Shown here: positions 34,401 to 45,764 of the stretch, piece after piece
Layout: the number at the start of each line of letters is the position of its first letter
Position numbering within the stretch: position 1 is the first letter of the stretch
Source of the DNA: Polyodon spathula
Lineage: Eukaryota; Chordata; Actinopteri; Acipenseriformes; Polyodontidae
Direction of reading: 5' to 3'
NCBI RefSeq assembly: GCF_017654505.1
Contig: NC_054558.1
Location: 10,558,298 to 10,622,297, forward strand
Length of the DNA: 64,000 nucleotides
Position numbers and translations under genes: made by a program
The notes under the pieces: generated by a model
Database searches by the model: none
Seen by the model: only the letters and a program-made list of their open reading frames with translations
What the model was told of the DNA's origin: nothing

Positions 34401-36923
34401 GGGGCTATTCAAATAGCCCCAAATATCCCTTTTAGTTTTCTCAATATGCAAACACAATGCAGGCAACAACTGTGACAATCGACAACCTGCAAATAGTTGC
34501 ACAAGTTACGAAAGCAACTTCAAAGGTAACCTACACAGAGTGCCCAAATATATTCAGGTGGGTCCAAGATATTTGCAACTTGTTAACTTTTACACGGCAC
34601 ATGTTAAGTATTGAAATGCTTTGGCTGACTGCGCAAGTCTGTTCTCATTCCACATTCCAAGCTGTGAGGCTGATTGTTTTCTCAAGGAGACACAGTGCCA
34701 TACATTGGTCCTTGGTGACTATCCTTGGAGCAGGTGTGATCTAATTGCACACCTGAAACCATTACACAACAATTTTGTTTTCACCAGTGCTGTTGAAATA
34801 TGATCTTCTGACAGCATAGCACTCTACCATGAAATCAAACTAATAGTCTCAGAGTTCATGAGAAACAAAACTAGTAGAGTGCATTAAAAGCCACACACTG
34901 TTACTTTAACATTGATGCACATTCTGTTATGCTGCTCCAGGCTTGTTCTGATTAGAGGATCCTTTCCTGCAGTACAGAAGGATATGGGTTAGGGTTTGGT
35001 TTGAATCTATTAAATGGGATAAACAGAGCAAAATGCATTAACGGTCCTGGAGAACTGAGGCAGAAAAGGGGGAATAGGCTGTTTACTGTCATCATCATGA
35101 GGGAATAAACACAGCACCACATGTGTGTTTATGCAACATTTAAGTACAATGTATGAAAGAAAATATGCATGTCAGTGTTCCACAGTTCACAATGGTTTGC
35201 ATATAGGCTTCATTGAAGAGTGCAACACTAATATGCTTCCCCAATCAGTGCAAATCATTTTGATCCCTGATACCCTGCTGATCTCAGATACCCAACATGC
35301 TGTCACACATGGGAAGATAAACATATTTCAGAGTAAATATGTTGCGATAAACAGAATATTCCAAATGGTCAAATTTTATATTCAGAGATGTATATTCAGA
35401 AATATTCCTCTTCCATTTGGTATTGCGAGGATAGACAGCCCTCTTTTTTGTAGCTGACAGCGAGCTACACTAGATACTAAGTGTGCACAGGCATTGCCAT
35501 TCAGCACCTAGCTCCACCAGGCACCCAAGCAATTCAAACATAATGAAGGAAGCAGTGTTGCCTGTGCCCAGTGATGTCTGTCTCACTCGTTCTCCAGATT
35601 GTTCACATTCCTCCAGTGCTACAGGCTTAGGTGTGGTTACTAAACACTTTTGCATAGTTTCGGTAAATGATGAGAAATATTCTATTATAGCCAGCCCTTT
35701 ACTGACATGCAGCAAAACAGGAATGATCTTCTTTTTGCGTGTACACATCCCTTGCATTGGGTTCAAGTGCTGAAAAATGAAAGTAAGCTAAGTAAAGGTG
35801 TATTGCCCTCTCAAATAACAGCATAGTATTGTTTGTGCAAAAAAAAAAAATTAAAAAAGATTCTTGTAAAAGAAGTTGGGAGCAGCTGCATTGGAAGGGT
35901 TATGCCATGGGGAAAGAATGCAGGACGAGTTGCATTACATTTCAGAAACCCAAGTGTCACTTTGACAATGTGTTCTGCTTTAGTTTTATGGAACTGAGAC
36001 TCAAGAGTTCACATTATATTTTCTTCAAAAATGACTGTAAGAAACCCACATAAGTATAAAGAGCTGTTTTAGTTTTTATTTTTTTCTCATCTTCCCTCCT
36101 ATAAATAGCATGAGGAGCTGGGCAGACAGGTTTTCCCATAGAGAAGAGGGAAATGTTCATCCTTAAAGTAACATTTTATTTGAATGATTTTTTTAGCACT
36201 TCTTTAGTGTAGAACATTGCCTCTATTGATAAGACAATATCCCATGTGTCCTGTTTGAAGTATAATTAATAGAAATGCGCCCTAATGTTCCTTCTAGCTG
36301 TAAAATTGCATATAATAAGGAATTTACAACCAATTACATTTTATTACGCACCAGTTTGAACAATTAAACATTCTTTTAAAATCTACAAAGGCGGTTTATT
36401 CTTAATTACGACTCACTTTGAAAATTACGCTACCACATAAAACATAATTCAGAGGCTGTGTTATTCAAAGCTCTCAGTAAATATTTCATTTGTTGTGGCT
36501 TCTTTAGATTAAGATCTCATATACATTGAATGTCTGAGATGTACAAAAGAGCATCTTAGTGAATCAGATGTGAGATGTCAGATCATTCAGACATGAGCTC
36601 ATATCCATTCCAAACCTCGCTTTAGAGCAGATCCACATGGATTCTTGCTCTCACTTGACCTAAATTCTTGGTTTGATTCTTCTCTGTGGTTGGTAGAAAT
36701 ATCCTGCCTTTAGTCACAAAGTTCCAGATTGCCAGTCAGCTGTACAGTACATTTTGTGGTTTGTGACACACAGCCAAACACAAACCATTAAACAGTACTA
36801 GAAAACAGCTGATCATACCTAGATATCAAAAAAAAATTTCACAACTGAATAATGAATTGAAAATGTTTCGTGGTGAGATCACACCTATAAACACTATTAA
36901 AACTGAAAGATTGCAAAAGCATT

Positions 36924-36956
<33 letters not shown>

Positions 36957-37530
36957 GGGTCCAAACTTTTGGCTGAAGTCCAAATCCAAGTTTCTTACAA
37001 TCCGTAATTAGATTCTCAAAATGTGACCGCAAAGTTGTCAGCAATATTGAGCCAGCCTCTCGGGTCTCAGTGGTGCTGGGAAACATGCAATAAAGTCACC
37101 CTGTGCAATTCTGTCCTGATAATGTGCTAAAGGTCAATCCTCCAGCTCACAGGTCAACTTGTGTACTCAGTGAGAAGCTGGTTGAACACATCACAAGGTC
37201 TAAGTGGGAATTCACAATGCAGTCTTGGGAATCAAGTTTGCAAACAGTCCGGGGTTATGAAAGACACACTTATAAAATCAATCTTATACAACTGTAGATA
37301 TGGTAATGAACATGGCAGTGCAGCGGTATGATATAATGTAGAGTATCAACGAGCACCAGCACATTACAAAAGGTAAGTCCATGAAGTGATATCGGATGCA
37401 AAGAATGTATATTAATGAGAAGTAAAAGTGCAATAACATGGAAGGCACCACAATGGTAGGAACAGATAAATGCACTACTCCAGTGCCATCATCTTCCTGT
37501 GCTCATTGCAGTAACAATGAATAATGTCTG
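34401..37530. other. Non-coding sequence
   Basis: No gene recognised over 3.1 kb. A (GA)n tract followed by a G run of about 13 lies at 36924-36959. Remaining open frames are short and without motifs. Confidence 0.45.
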
Positions 37531-37776
37531 TTTTATTTATATTGCACCTTTCATAGTGGACCACCATCACACAGAGCTTTACAGAGGTAGGCTGTGAATG
37601 GTCACTTACAATTTAACCTTAACATTTAACATCTCATCAACAGGATGGAGCACAAGGAGGTTAAGTGACTTGCTCAGGGTCACACAGTGAGTCAGTCAGT
37701 GGCAGAGGTGGGATTTGAACCAGTGACCATCTGGATACAAGCCCTGGACTTTAACCACTGGACCACACTGCCTCCT
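37531..37776 (-). mobile_element. tRNA-derived CORE-type SINE
   Basis: Read on the minus strand from 37776. The head has a Pol III A box (TGGTCCAGTGG, 37765-37755) and a B box (GGTTCAAATCC, 37721-37711), about 35 bp apart as in tRNA. A CORE-like stretch follows (CTGTGTGACCCTGAGCAAGT, CACTTAACCTCC), as in MIR and other CORE-SINEs. The tail (TGTAAAGCTCTGTGTGATGG, CACTATGAAAGG) ends in an AT-rich stretch and matches the L2-type tail at 22.97-23.03 kb. Transcription would be by RNA polymerase III and mobilisation by a partner L2-type LINE; that is known for such SINEs, inferred here. Confidence 0.85.
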
Positions 37777-37946
37777 CTAATGCCACAATAGCACTATATC
37801 GAGCTAACCTGATCCCCATTGCATTTACACATGCTGGTTTGCCCTTGTGAGCTCCTGTAGTGTGACAGAGGGTGACTTGACTGTTCTCATGCTGGAGGGA
37901 ACACACGGAGACACAAGCTTTCCATTCACGTCTATCTATATAATAA

Positions 37947-38267
37947 TGCTATGTAACACAATTTTTGTTCCTGGGTAGTAAGTGTTATTTCCTAATTGCT
38001 TATGCATATATAGAAAATGGCTATTATTCCCCACAAACTTTGCTTTTGTGACCAGGACAGTGATATTTCAAAATATCACTATTTCCAATGGGAAAACTGG
38101 CAAATGTGTGTCTTTTCGTTCACATAAAGTCAGAAAAAAACAACATGTGAATCCAAATTAACATGTATTTATACTAACGTAATACAAAAATGACTACAAA
38201 AGATTTAGATGCGAGTAGTTTTTCGAGATTTACGATTATACAGTATTTACAGTTGTTACACGGTGTA
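37947..38267. mobile_element. Harbinger-type MITE, copy 1 (one arm deleted)
   Basis: 321 bp, bounded by TAA (37944-37946 and 38268-38270). The left arm (TATGTAACACAATTTTTGTT, CCTGGGTAGTAAGTG) matches the copy at 40.93 kb for about 170 bp. The core is the reverse complement of that copy's core, so the two are inserted in opposite directions. Most of the distal arm is gone; only GTTACACGGTG remains. No coding capacity. Confidence 0.82.
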
Positions 38268-38270
38268 ATC

Positions 38271-38803
38271 TTATTAATAATAAAAGGTATTTAGAATAAG
38301 GGTCATGGCTTTACCTTATCTGTTTAAATAACATTGTTGTGTAATCATAGTAAAAGTAAATTTGCCCTTTAAGTTGTAACAAACAGTACCTGACATTTCC
38401 TTCCCCGCCCTTGTGATTTTATTTTTTTTTTTTTTCAAAGGTGTGATATATGAGCCAGGTGGCCTCGGGACCTAGTAGGCTTTCCATCTGGTGGGACACG
38501 TTACCTGTTCCCATGGAGATGTGTCCAGGGTGTCAGCCTTGTGCGCAATACACATCCGGGACTGCCTCCGAGGGTGGGCCAGTGACGCAGCTTTCTGGAA
38601 CCTGAGCAGGCTCATTAACAAACAGATACATACGCACATACTGTAGTAAAAGCCTTGCAGCTTGTCGCTCATGCATTGTGCTACACTGAATAGAACCCTA
38701 AATGTGTTTGATCATGTGTTGGGTTAGCTAAGACTTGTTCGCCCTGTTTACATTAGCAATGGCAATGATTTCCACACTATATTATAAAACTATTAAAACT
38801 GTG

Positions 38804-38867
<64 letters not shown>

Positions 38868-39324
38868 GGCCATACAGTACTTGTGTCCCTTTTACACACA
38901 TTTTTCTGCAATGGCATGAGTAGTTAATTGAATGTTACAGTGTTATGGCCCGATGTATTATTTTCTGTTTTTATTAATTTCAGTTTTCTGTACTTATTTT
39001 TAGCTATTTTACAGTTTTATGTAAATTGTCTTTTTTTCTGAGCTTTTTATATACTGTATGAAATTATTGTTTTCTTTCCAAAGTTCTTGGGCATTTTTTT
39101 CTGTCACAATATACATAGTAATTGACAGTATGATTGTACCTTTTGTCCTTTGCTGTCTTCCAAAATGAAATCCTTATGGTCACGAGCATATTCTTCAGGA
39201 GTTTTTATGTGTTTCTATTTTTTTGCATTTCACCACAATTTGCAATTCTGTTTTAAATTACACGAGCGTGTAAATCAACCCCATCGAACTGCAATATATC
39301 TTTAAGACATGGAGCAAGAACAAT
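38271..39324. other. Non-coding sequence with a (TTA)n tract
   Basis: No gene recognised. A (TTA)n microsatellite of about 20 units occupies 38807-38868. T-rich sequence follows. Confidence 0.5.
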
Positions 39325-39910
39325 GATCCGTATTGAATTGTAATCTCGTTTTAAATTTCGCAAGAACAATGCTCTGCACTGAATTGTAATCTCATTTTAA
39401 ATTTCGCAAGAACAATGCTCTGCACTGAATTGTAATCTCGTTTTAAATTTCGCAAGAACAATGCTCTGCACTGAATTGTAATCTCATTTTAAATTTCGCA
39501 AGAACAATGCTCTGCACTGAATTGTAATCTCATTTTAAATTTCTCGAGAACAATGCTCTGCACTGAATTGTAATCTCATTTTAAATTTCACAAGAACAAT
39601 GTTCTGCACTGAATTGTAATCTCGTTTTAAATTTCGCAAGAACAATGATCCGTACTGAATTGTAATCTCGTTTTAAATTTCGCAAGAACAATGATCCGTA
39701 CTGAATTGTAATCTCGTTTTAAATTTTGCAAGAACAATGCTCTGCACTGAATTGTAATCTCGTTTTAAATTTCGCAAGAACAATTCTCCGTACTGAATTG
39801 TAATCTCATTTTAAATTTCACAAGAACAATGCTCCGTACTGAATTGTAATCTCGTTTTAAATTTCGCAAGAATGCTCCGTACTGAATTGTAATCTCGCTT
39901 TAAATTTAGC
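39325..39910. repeat. Minisatellite, 46 bp unit, about 13 copies
   Basis: Units of GAATTGTAATCTCGTTTTAA-ATTTCGCAAGAACAATGCTC-TGCACT with a few variant positions (CTCG/CTCA, GCTCTGCACT/GATCCGTACT). Variant types are interspersed, which suggests unequal exchange. The last unit is shortened (GCAAGAATGCTCC). Related half-units with ACGAGCGTGTA and GCACGCGTGTACAATC lie at the two edges. Confidence 0.92.
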
Positions 39911-40599
39911 ACGCGTGTACAATCTTCCAATAGAAACGTAGAAATTTTATTAGTAGCTGGTGTGGGTTTAAAGTATTCAGAACAAATCAATGCGAAATAT
40001 AAACCAGGAAGGAGGGACATTGCCAACAATGGTATTTTAAATGTTTCATTGTAAATGCACAAACAGCTAAACACATTGATTTCACAATCGCTTGAGTCGT
40101 TTGTGTTGTCCTGATCTCCTGAATAAGGGACGCCTCTGGATTCCTGTTTGTAACTCTATGACGTCTGAAGCTGGTGATAAAGGTCAAACATAGGAAATAG
40201 ATTATGAATATCCAGTTTATTGACAATCCCTCCCACTCTGAAAGCAACAACGCGTTTCCAGGATTGAAGTTGTGTTCTTTCCAAACCCTGACTGCTGTCC
40301 AATCACAGCACTCCAGATGGACATGCTTGGAACCTTCTCAAGAGACCGCACCCCCTTACAAACAGATGCAAGCCGCATGCTTTATGGCTTTTACAGGACA
40401 TCCATTAGAATAGAACAAATACAGCACTCCAAAAGACAGTGAGTAAACAGTGCCGGGAAGAAGAAAGTGGAGGGGGTGTATTAGTATTGTATTTACCAAC
40501 AACTGTAACATCCCCATGTTACTGGTGAGCAAATACAACCACAGTGTTGCTATGCTCATGGCTCCCAGCTATAACTGTCTCTAAAACCAGGTGGTGTCT
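39911..40599. other. Non-coding sequence
   Basis: No gene recognised; overlapping small frames at 39987-40559 lack motifs. Confidence 0.4.
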
Positions 40600-41644
40600 C
40601 TTCTATAAAAAATGTGATAAGCTGTCTTGCTGACATCAAGGTATGGGTGAATTTCCTTATGTTAAATTGATATAAAACAGAGATAATGATTTTGGGATAA
40701 AAAAAAAAAACACATAGATCTGTCTGCCTTCACCGAGAATAGTTTTCATACTCTCAGAATACTGAAATCTGGGTGTAATTTTCGACCCTGACCTCTCCTT
40801 TGAGCCAAGTATTCAGAATAAAATTAAAGTATCTTTCTTTCACCTTAGAAATATTGCCAAAGTGAGGCACTTTCTTTCACAGCACAATGCTGAGAGACTG
40901 ATGCATGCCTTCATATCATCTAGGATTGATTACACTATGTAACACAATTTTTGTTCCTGGGTAGTAAGTGTTATTTCCTAATTGCTTATGCCTCAAAAGT
41001 ATAGAAAATGGCTATTATTCCCCACAAACTTTGCTTTTGTGACCAGGACAGTGGTATTTCAAAAGATCATTATTTCCAAAGGGAAAATGAGCAAATGTGT
41101 GTCTTTTCGTTCACATAAAGTCACATGTAAATACAGTATAATCATAAATCTCGAAAAACTACTCACTTCTAAATCTTTTGTAGTCATTTTTGTATTACTT
41201 TAGTATAAATGCATGTTAATTTGGATTCACATGTTGACTTTATGTGAACGAAAAGACACACATTTGCCCGTTTTCCCATTGAAAATAGTGATATTTTGAA
41301 ATATCACTGTCCTGGTCACAAAAGCAAAGTTTGTGGGGAATAATAGCCATTTTCTATACTTTTGAGGAATAAGCAATTAGGAAATAACACTTACTACCCA
41401 GGAACAAAAAAAAAAATTGTTACACAGTGTTACTGCAATGCCCTATTCTCTGGAATTCCAAACTGTGTTCTGTCACGATTGCAGCTTGTACAGGGCTGCA
41501 GCCAGGGTGCTTACCAAAACAAAAAAAGGAGCACATTACTCCAGTGTTAGCAGCCCTCCACTGGCTTCCGGTGCTGTCCAGGATGGACTTTAAGGTCCTT
41601 ATCGCCTATAAAGCTCAAAATGGTTTGAAGGATCTTTTAGTCCC
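40600..41644 (+). mobile_element. L2-clade LINE, 5' part of a split copy
   Basis: A decayed, 5'-truncated L2 LINE. Translated in pieces it shows the C-terminal RT region of the L2 clade: CLADIKVW, YKTEIMILG, LGVIFDPDLSFEPSIQNKIK, HNAERLMHAFISSRIDYC, then, after the MITE at 40933-41429, CNALFSGIPN, SRLQLVQ, HITPVLAALHWLPV and KVLIAYKAQNGLKDLL. It contains stops and indels. It breaks at 41644, where the LTR element begins, and resumes at 52078. The last five bases (41640-41644, GTCCC) are one copy of the target duplication. Confidence 0.9.
40933..41429. mobile_element. Harbinger-type MITE, copy 2 (complete)
   Basis: 497 bp, inserted in the L2 LINE. TTA flanks both ends (40930-40932 and 41430-41432). 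The terminal arms of about 190 bp are inverted repeats: left CACTATGTAACACAATTTTT, and on the opposite strand at the right CACTGTGTAACAATTTTT. The core is short and non-coding. Removing the MITE and one TTA restores the L2 reading across the IDYCNA junction. The 3-bp TTA/TAA target is the PIF/Harbinger signature; no transposase is encoded. Confidence 0.88.
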
Positions 41645-42293
41645 TGTGACGGTGCAGTTGGTGTGGGTGTGGAGCAGACGTCACAGAGTCACTTCTAAAT
41701 TTGCAAATACCCTACCACAATGGTAGGGTGAACTTTATTAACAAAAAAAACACAGTTCAAAGCAACAAAAATATAAATCATAAGTCCCAACAGAGGAGTC
41801 CCTCTCAGCTCCTTGGGTGCACTCCTGGGGTGGTGAAAAGTGCAGGTGCTCAGGTGCTTAAGTGTCCAGTTCTGTTGTTCGGGGTGTGTGGTGTCCAAGG
41901 TGAAAAGTGCTGGCAGTTGTGCGGCAGCTCCTTGGTGTCAGGGATCACTCTGACAATAAACACAAACACGGAGCACAAACATAACCACATAAACAAACAC
42001 ACAGCTCAGGAAGCCTCGCACTTACAAAATGACAGCCCTTATATACCAGGGGACTCCACCCCATGATCAGCGCGACACAGCACACCTGCCAGTTGTCTAA
42101 TGCAACACAGCTGATCACAGTGATTTTGTCCTCTAATATGGTTATTCCGCCCTGCACCAAGATGGCCGACTTCCTTTTCCGACCCTCTCTCCAAGCCAGC
42201 CCATCTCTGAACAGGCATGCAAGTACCTCTGCTTAGTGCCCTCTTGGGTCGGAAGGGAGATTTGCAGCTCAGATCCTCACGGTCCCTGTCATA
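41645..42293 (-). repeat. 3' LTR of the Gmr1-like element
   Basis: 649 bp, colinear with the 5' LTR. It has a short insertion relative to it (TTGGTGTGGGTG region, 41658-41669). The GTATATAAGGGCTGTC and AATAAAGTTCACC elements are kept. Confidence 0.92.
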
Positions 42294-42306
42294 TATCCCT
42301 TTCCTC
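42294..42306 (-). promoter_or_regulatory. Polypurine tract
   Basis: GAGGAAAGGGATA on the minus strand, directly upstream of the 3' LTR; the purine run expected to prime second-strand synthesis. Confidence 0.65.
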
Positions 42307-42848
42307 AGAGTGCAGCCGAAGGCACACTCGGCCAATACTGCCTTCCCCAATTGGCCCCCCTCCCTAGAGAAAAAGTCTGCATTTGAGTGCTCCTTACCCG
42401 CACGATGTTTCACCCGAAAGTTGAAGGGTTGCAACGCCAGATACCACCGAGTTATCCAAGCATTGTTATCCTTCATCATGTCTAACCACTTCAATGGAGC
42501 GTGATCTGTGACAAGGAGGAAACGACGCCCCAGGAGATAATACCGAAGAGAGTGCACAGCCCGTTTAATAGCCAAGCACTCCTTCTCGATAACAGAATAG
42601 TTACACTCCCGAGGGAGCATCTTCTTACTGATGTATAAGATGGGGTGTTCTACTCCGTCAATCTCCTGGGACAAGACCGCCCCCAGACCTACGTCAGACG
42701 CATCAGTCTGGAGGATGAATTCTTTGCTGAAATCAGGAGATATTAGTGTAGGAGCTTGACACAGTCGCCTCTTTATCACATCAAAAGCCCCCTGACACTC
42801 ACCTGACCACTTCACCAAATTTGGAGCCTGCTTCTTAGTGAGATCCAT
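42300..42848 (-). pseudogene. Ty3/gypsy RNase H domain
   Basis: Follows RT. The frame 42848-42039 starts at an internal Met and reads WSGECQGAFDVIKRRL, then the RNase H core: LQTDASDVGLGAVLSQ (Asp), VIEKECLAIKRAVHSLRYYL (Glu) and FLLVTDHAPLKWL (Asp), then AGKEHSNADFFSR. In related proteins that last stretch ends ADxLSR. The frame runs on into the 3' LTR, which is not coding. It would remove RNA from the RNA-DNA hybrid. This is the best-preserved domain of the element. Confidence 0.9.
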
Positions 42849-42885
42849 TAACGGGGTAGCAATAGTGGAGAACTCGGGGAGGAAC

Positions 42886-43850
42886 CTACAGTAATAACCC
42901 GCTAACCTGGGTATTGGTCTTCGGAACCGGAGTGTCCACCAAAGCCTGGACTTTAGAGGGCATCGGCTTCACCTGACCATTACCCATAATATAACCCAAA
43001 TATTGCGTTTCTAGTTTGGCAAATGCACATTTCCTCAGGTTGGCTGTTAGCCCCGCTTTCCTTAGAGACTGAAGGACGGCTGCAAGTCTAAGAAGATGCT
43101 CTTTCCAGGAAGAGCTGAACACTACCACATCGTCAATATACGCGGCCGCATATTTCTGATGTGGAGCTAGCACTTGATCCATCAGTCTCTGAAAGGTTGC
43201 TGGAGCCCCATGCAGCCCGAACGGCATGGTCACAAAATGGAACAAGCCTTCCGGAGTTGAGAGCTTAGAGTTAAGGGAATCTGCCAGTATCCCTTCGTCA
43301 GGTCGAGGGTGGAGATGAACCGCGCCCCTCCTATCCGGTCCAAGAGCTCATCCACTCAAGGCATAGGGTATGCGTCGAACTTGGAGACGGCATTCATTTT
43401 GTGGAAATCGACACAAAAACGATTGGTGCCATCCTTCTTGCCAACCAAGACAATCGGGCTGCACCACTCGCTCCGTGAAGGCTCTATGACTCCAACCTCT
43501 AACATATCCGCTACTTCTCGGCTCACCGTCCCCCTCTGACTTTCAGGGATGCGGTACGGTCTCTCTCACACCCTCACACCTGGGGAAGTAACAACAGCAT
43601 GTTTGATTATATTCGTTCTACCTGGCAAATCAGAAAAAACATCACCGAACTTCCCAATTAACCTTTGTATCTCTCGCTTTTGACTGGGAACTAATTGATC
43701 CCCCACTACCATCTTCGCGTTGCTAGGGGGATGAATGTCAGGACCAAAATCATCCTCGACATTATCTCTCGCAATGAACAGGGCCTCCCTTTCCCTCCAA
43801 GGTTTCAACAAATTAATGTGGTAAATTTCATTTTTATTCCTGCAGTCGAG
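42886..43850 (-). pseudogene. Ty3/gypsy reverse transcriptase, broken
   Basis: Lies after (3' of) the integrase. The lead-in (43934-43566) has LVPSQKREIQRLIGKFGDVF and SDLPGRTNIIKHAV, the usual start of the gypsy RT region. A frame break follows near 43560. The palm is readable in pieces (about 43460-43250, residues around the DL..GYWQ region). The longest piece, 43245-42886, has FVTMPFGLHGAPATFQRLMD and the catalytic YIDDVVVFSSSWKEHL (YxDD), then LNLRKCAF-like residues and YLGYIM. Catalytic Asp residues are retained, but the frame is broken at least twice. Confidence 0.88.
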
Positions 43851-44422
43851 TTGCCGAATCTCATAATTTAACCTGTCCCATTGCCCGCACCACCTCATAT
43901 GGGCCCTGCCATTTAGCAAACAGCTTTGATTCACTTGAGGGCAGGAGCAACATCACCTTATCCCCAGGTCGAAAGGTCTGAATCCGTGCATTTTTGTTAT
44001 AATGTCGCTCCTGGCGATGCTGAGCCTGTTTTAAGTTATCATGCGCCAGTTTGCCAATTATTTCTAGCCGCTCTCTCAACAGCATTACGTGACGGACTAC
44101 AGATTTGGTTTCATTTTGAGGATCCTCCCACCCTTCTTTTATTAGGTCAAGAATGCCTCGGGTTGTCTTCCGTACAGCAGCTCAAACAGGGAGAACCCAG
44201 TTGAGCTCTGTGGCACCTCTCTCACTGCAAACAGAAGGTATGGGAGAAGCCTTGCCCAATTTTTCTGTTCTTGGTTTACAAACCGCCTCAGCATCTGTTT
44301 TAAGGTGTGATTAAACCGCTCCACCAAGCCGTTAGTCTGCGGATGGTAAACTGACTTGCGGATGGAGCGGATTTGCAATAATTTATAAATTTGAACAAGA
44401 TATTTAGACATAAAATTAGTCC
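43840..44422 (-). pseudogene. Integrase, C-terminal part (Glu motif, GPY/F module)
   Basis: Continuation of the integrase beyond the CR1 insertion. It begins GTNFMSKYLVQIYKLL, then HPQTNGLVERFNHTLKQML with the catalytic Glu in VERFN, and LLPYLLFAVREVPQSSTGFS, LLYGRQP. Next, in another frame (44085-43861), comes the basic helix-rich stretch and the GPY/F-type C-terminal module (FRPGDKVMLLLP, FAKWQGPYEVV), followed by INLLKPW. A frameshift separates the two parts. DNA strand transfer would be its role. No chromodomain seen. Confidence 0.88.
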
Positions 44423-44559
44423 CATAAGAACATAAGAAAGTATAAAACGAGAGGAGGCCATTCGGCCCATCTTGCTCGTTTGGTTGTTAGTAGCTTATTG
44501 ATCCCAAAATCTCATCAAGCAGCTTCTTGAAGGATCCCAGGGTGTCAGCTTCAACAACA

Positions 44560-45764
44560 TTACTGGGGAGTTGATTCCAGACCCTCACAATTCTCTGTGA
44601 AAAAAAAGTGCCTCCTATTTTCTGTTCTGAATGCCCCTTTTTCTAAACTCCATTTGTGACCCCTGGTCCTTGTTTCTTTTTTCAGGCTGAAAAAGTCCCT
44701 TGGGTCGACACTGTCAATACCTTTTAGAATTTTGAATGCTTGAATTAGGTCGCCACATAGTCTTCTTTGTTCAAGACTGAACAGATTCAATTCTTTTAGC
44801 CTGTCTGCATATGACATGCCTTTTAAGCCCGGAATAATTCTGGTCGCTCTTCTTTGCACTCTTTCTAGAGCAGCAATATCTTTTTTATAGCGAGGTGACC
44901 AGAACTGCACACAATATTCAAGATGAGGTCTTACTAGTGCATTGTACAGTTTTAACATTACTTCCCTTGATTTATATTCAACACTTTTCACAATGTATCC
45001 GAGCATCTTGTTAGCCTGTTTTATAGCTTCCCCACATTGTCTAGATGAAGACATTTCTGTGTCAACAAAAACTCCTAGGTCTTTTTCATAGATTCCTTCT
45101 CCAATTTCAGTATCTCCCATATGATATTTATAATGTACATTTTTATTTCCTGCGTGCAGTACCTTACACTTTTCTTTATTAAATGTCATTTGCCATGAGT
45201 CTGCCCAGTTCTGAATCTTGTCTAGATCATTTTGAATGACCTTTGCTGCTGCATCAGTGTTTGCCACTCCTCCTACTTTTGTGTCGTCTGCAAATTTACA
45301 AGTTTGCTTACTATACCAGAATCTAAATCATTAATGTAGATTAGGAATAGCAGAGGACTTAATACTGATCCCTGTGGTACACCACTGGTTACCACATTCC
45401 ATTCTGAGGTTTTTCCTCTAATCAGTACTTTCTGTTTTCTACATGTTAACCACTCCCTAATCCATGTACATGTGTTTTCTTGAATCCCAACTGCGTTCAG
45501 TTTGAGAATTAATCTTTTGTGCGGGACTTTGTCAAAAGCTTTCTGGAAATCTAAATAAACCATGTCATATGCTTTGCAATTATCCATTATCGATGTTGCA
45601 TCCTCAAAAAAATCAAGCAAGTTAGTTAGACACGATCTCCCTTTCCTAAAACCATGTTGACTGTCTCCCAGGACCCTGTTACCATATAGGTAAATTTCCA
45701 TTTTGGATCTTATTATAGTTTCCATAAGTTTGCATATAATAGAAGTCAGGCTTACTGGTCTGTA
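44560..45764 (-). pseudogene. CR1 ORF2 RT core and C-terminus (minus copy)
   Basis: Continues the outer CR1 from YRPVSLTSIICK. Motif A (YLDFQKAFDKVPH) and motif B (GVPQGSVLSPLLFLIYIND) are in 45773-45273. A one-base deletion near 45300, just before motif C, shifts the frame, so FADD is not read in register. The C-terminal half (45267-44560) is open, with LEYCVQFWSP and RRATRIIPGL. A further indel in a T-run near 44605 changes the last 15 residues. Confidence 0.92.

Noticed and set aside
37700..37776. True tRNA gene
   Set aside because: A and B boxes are present, but no cloverleaf or anticodon arm is convincing and a SINE body and tail follow.
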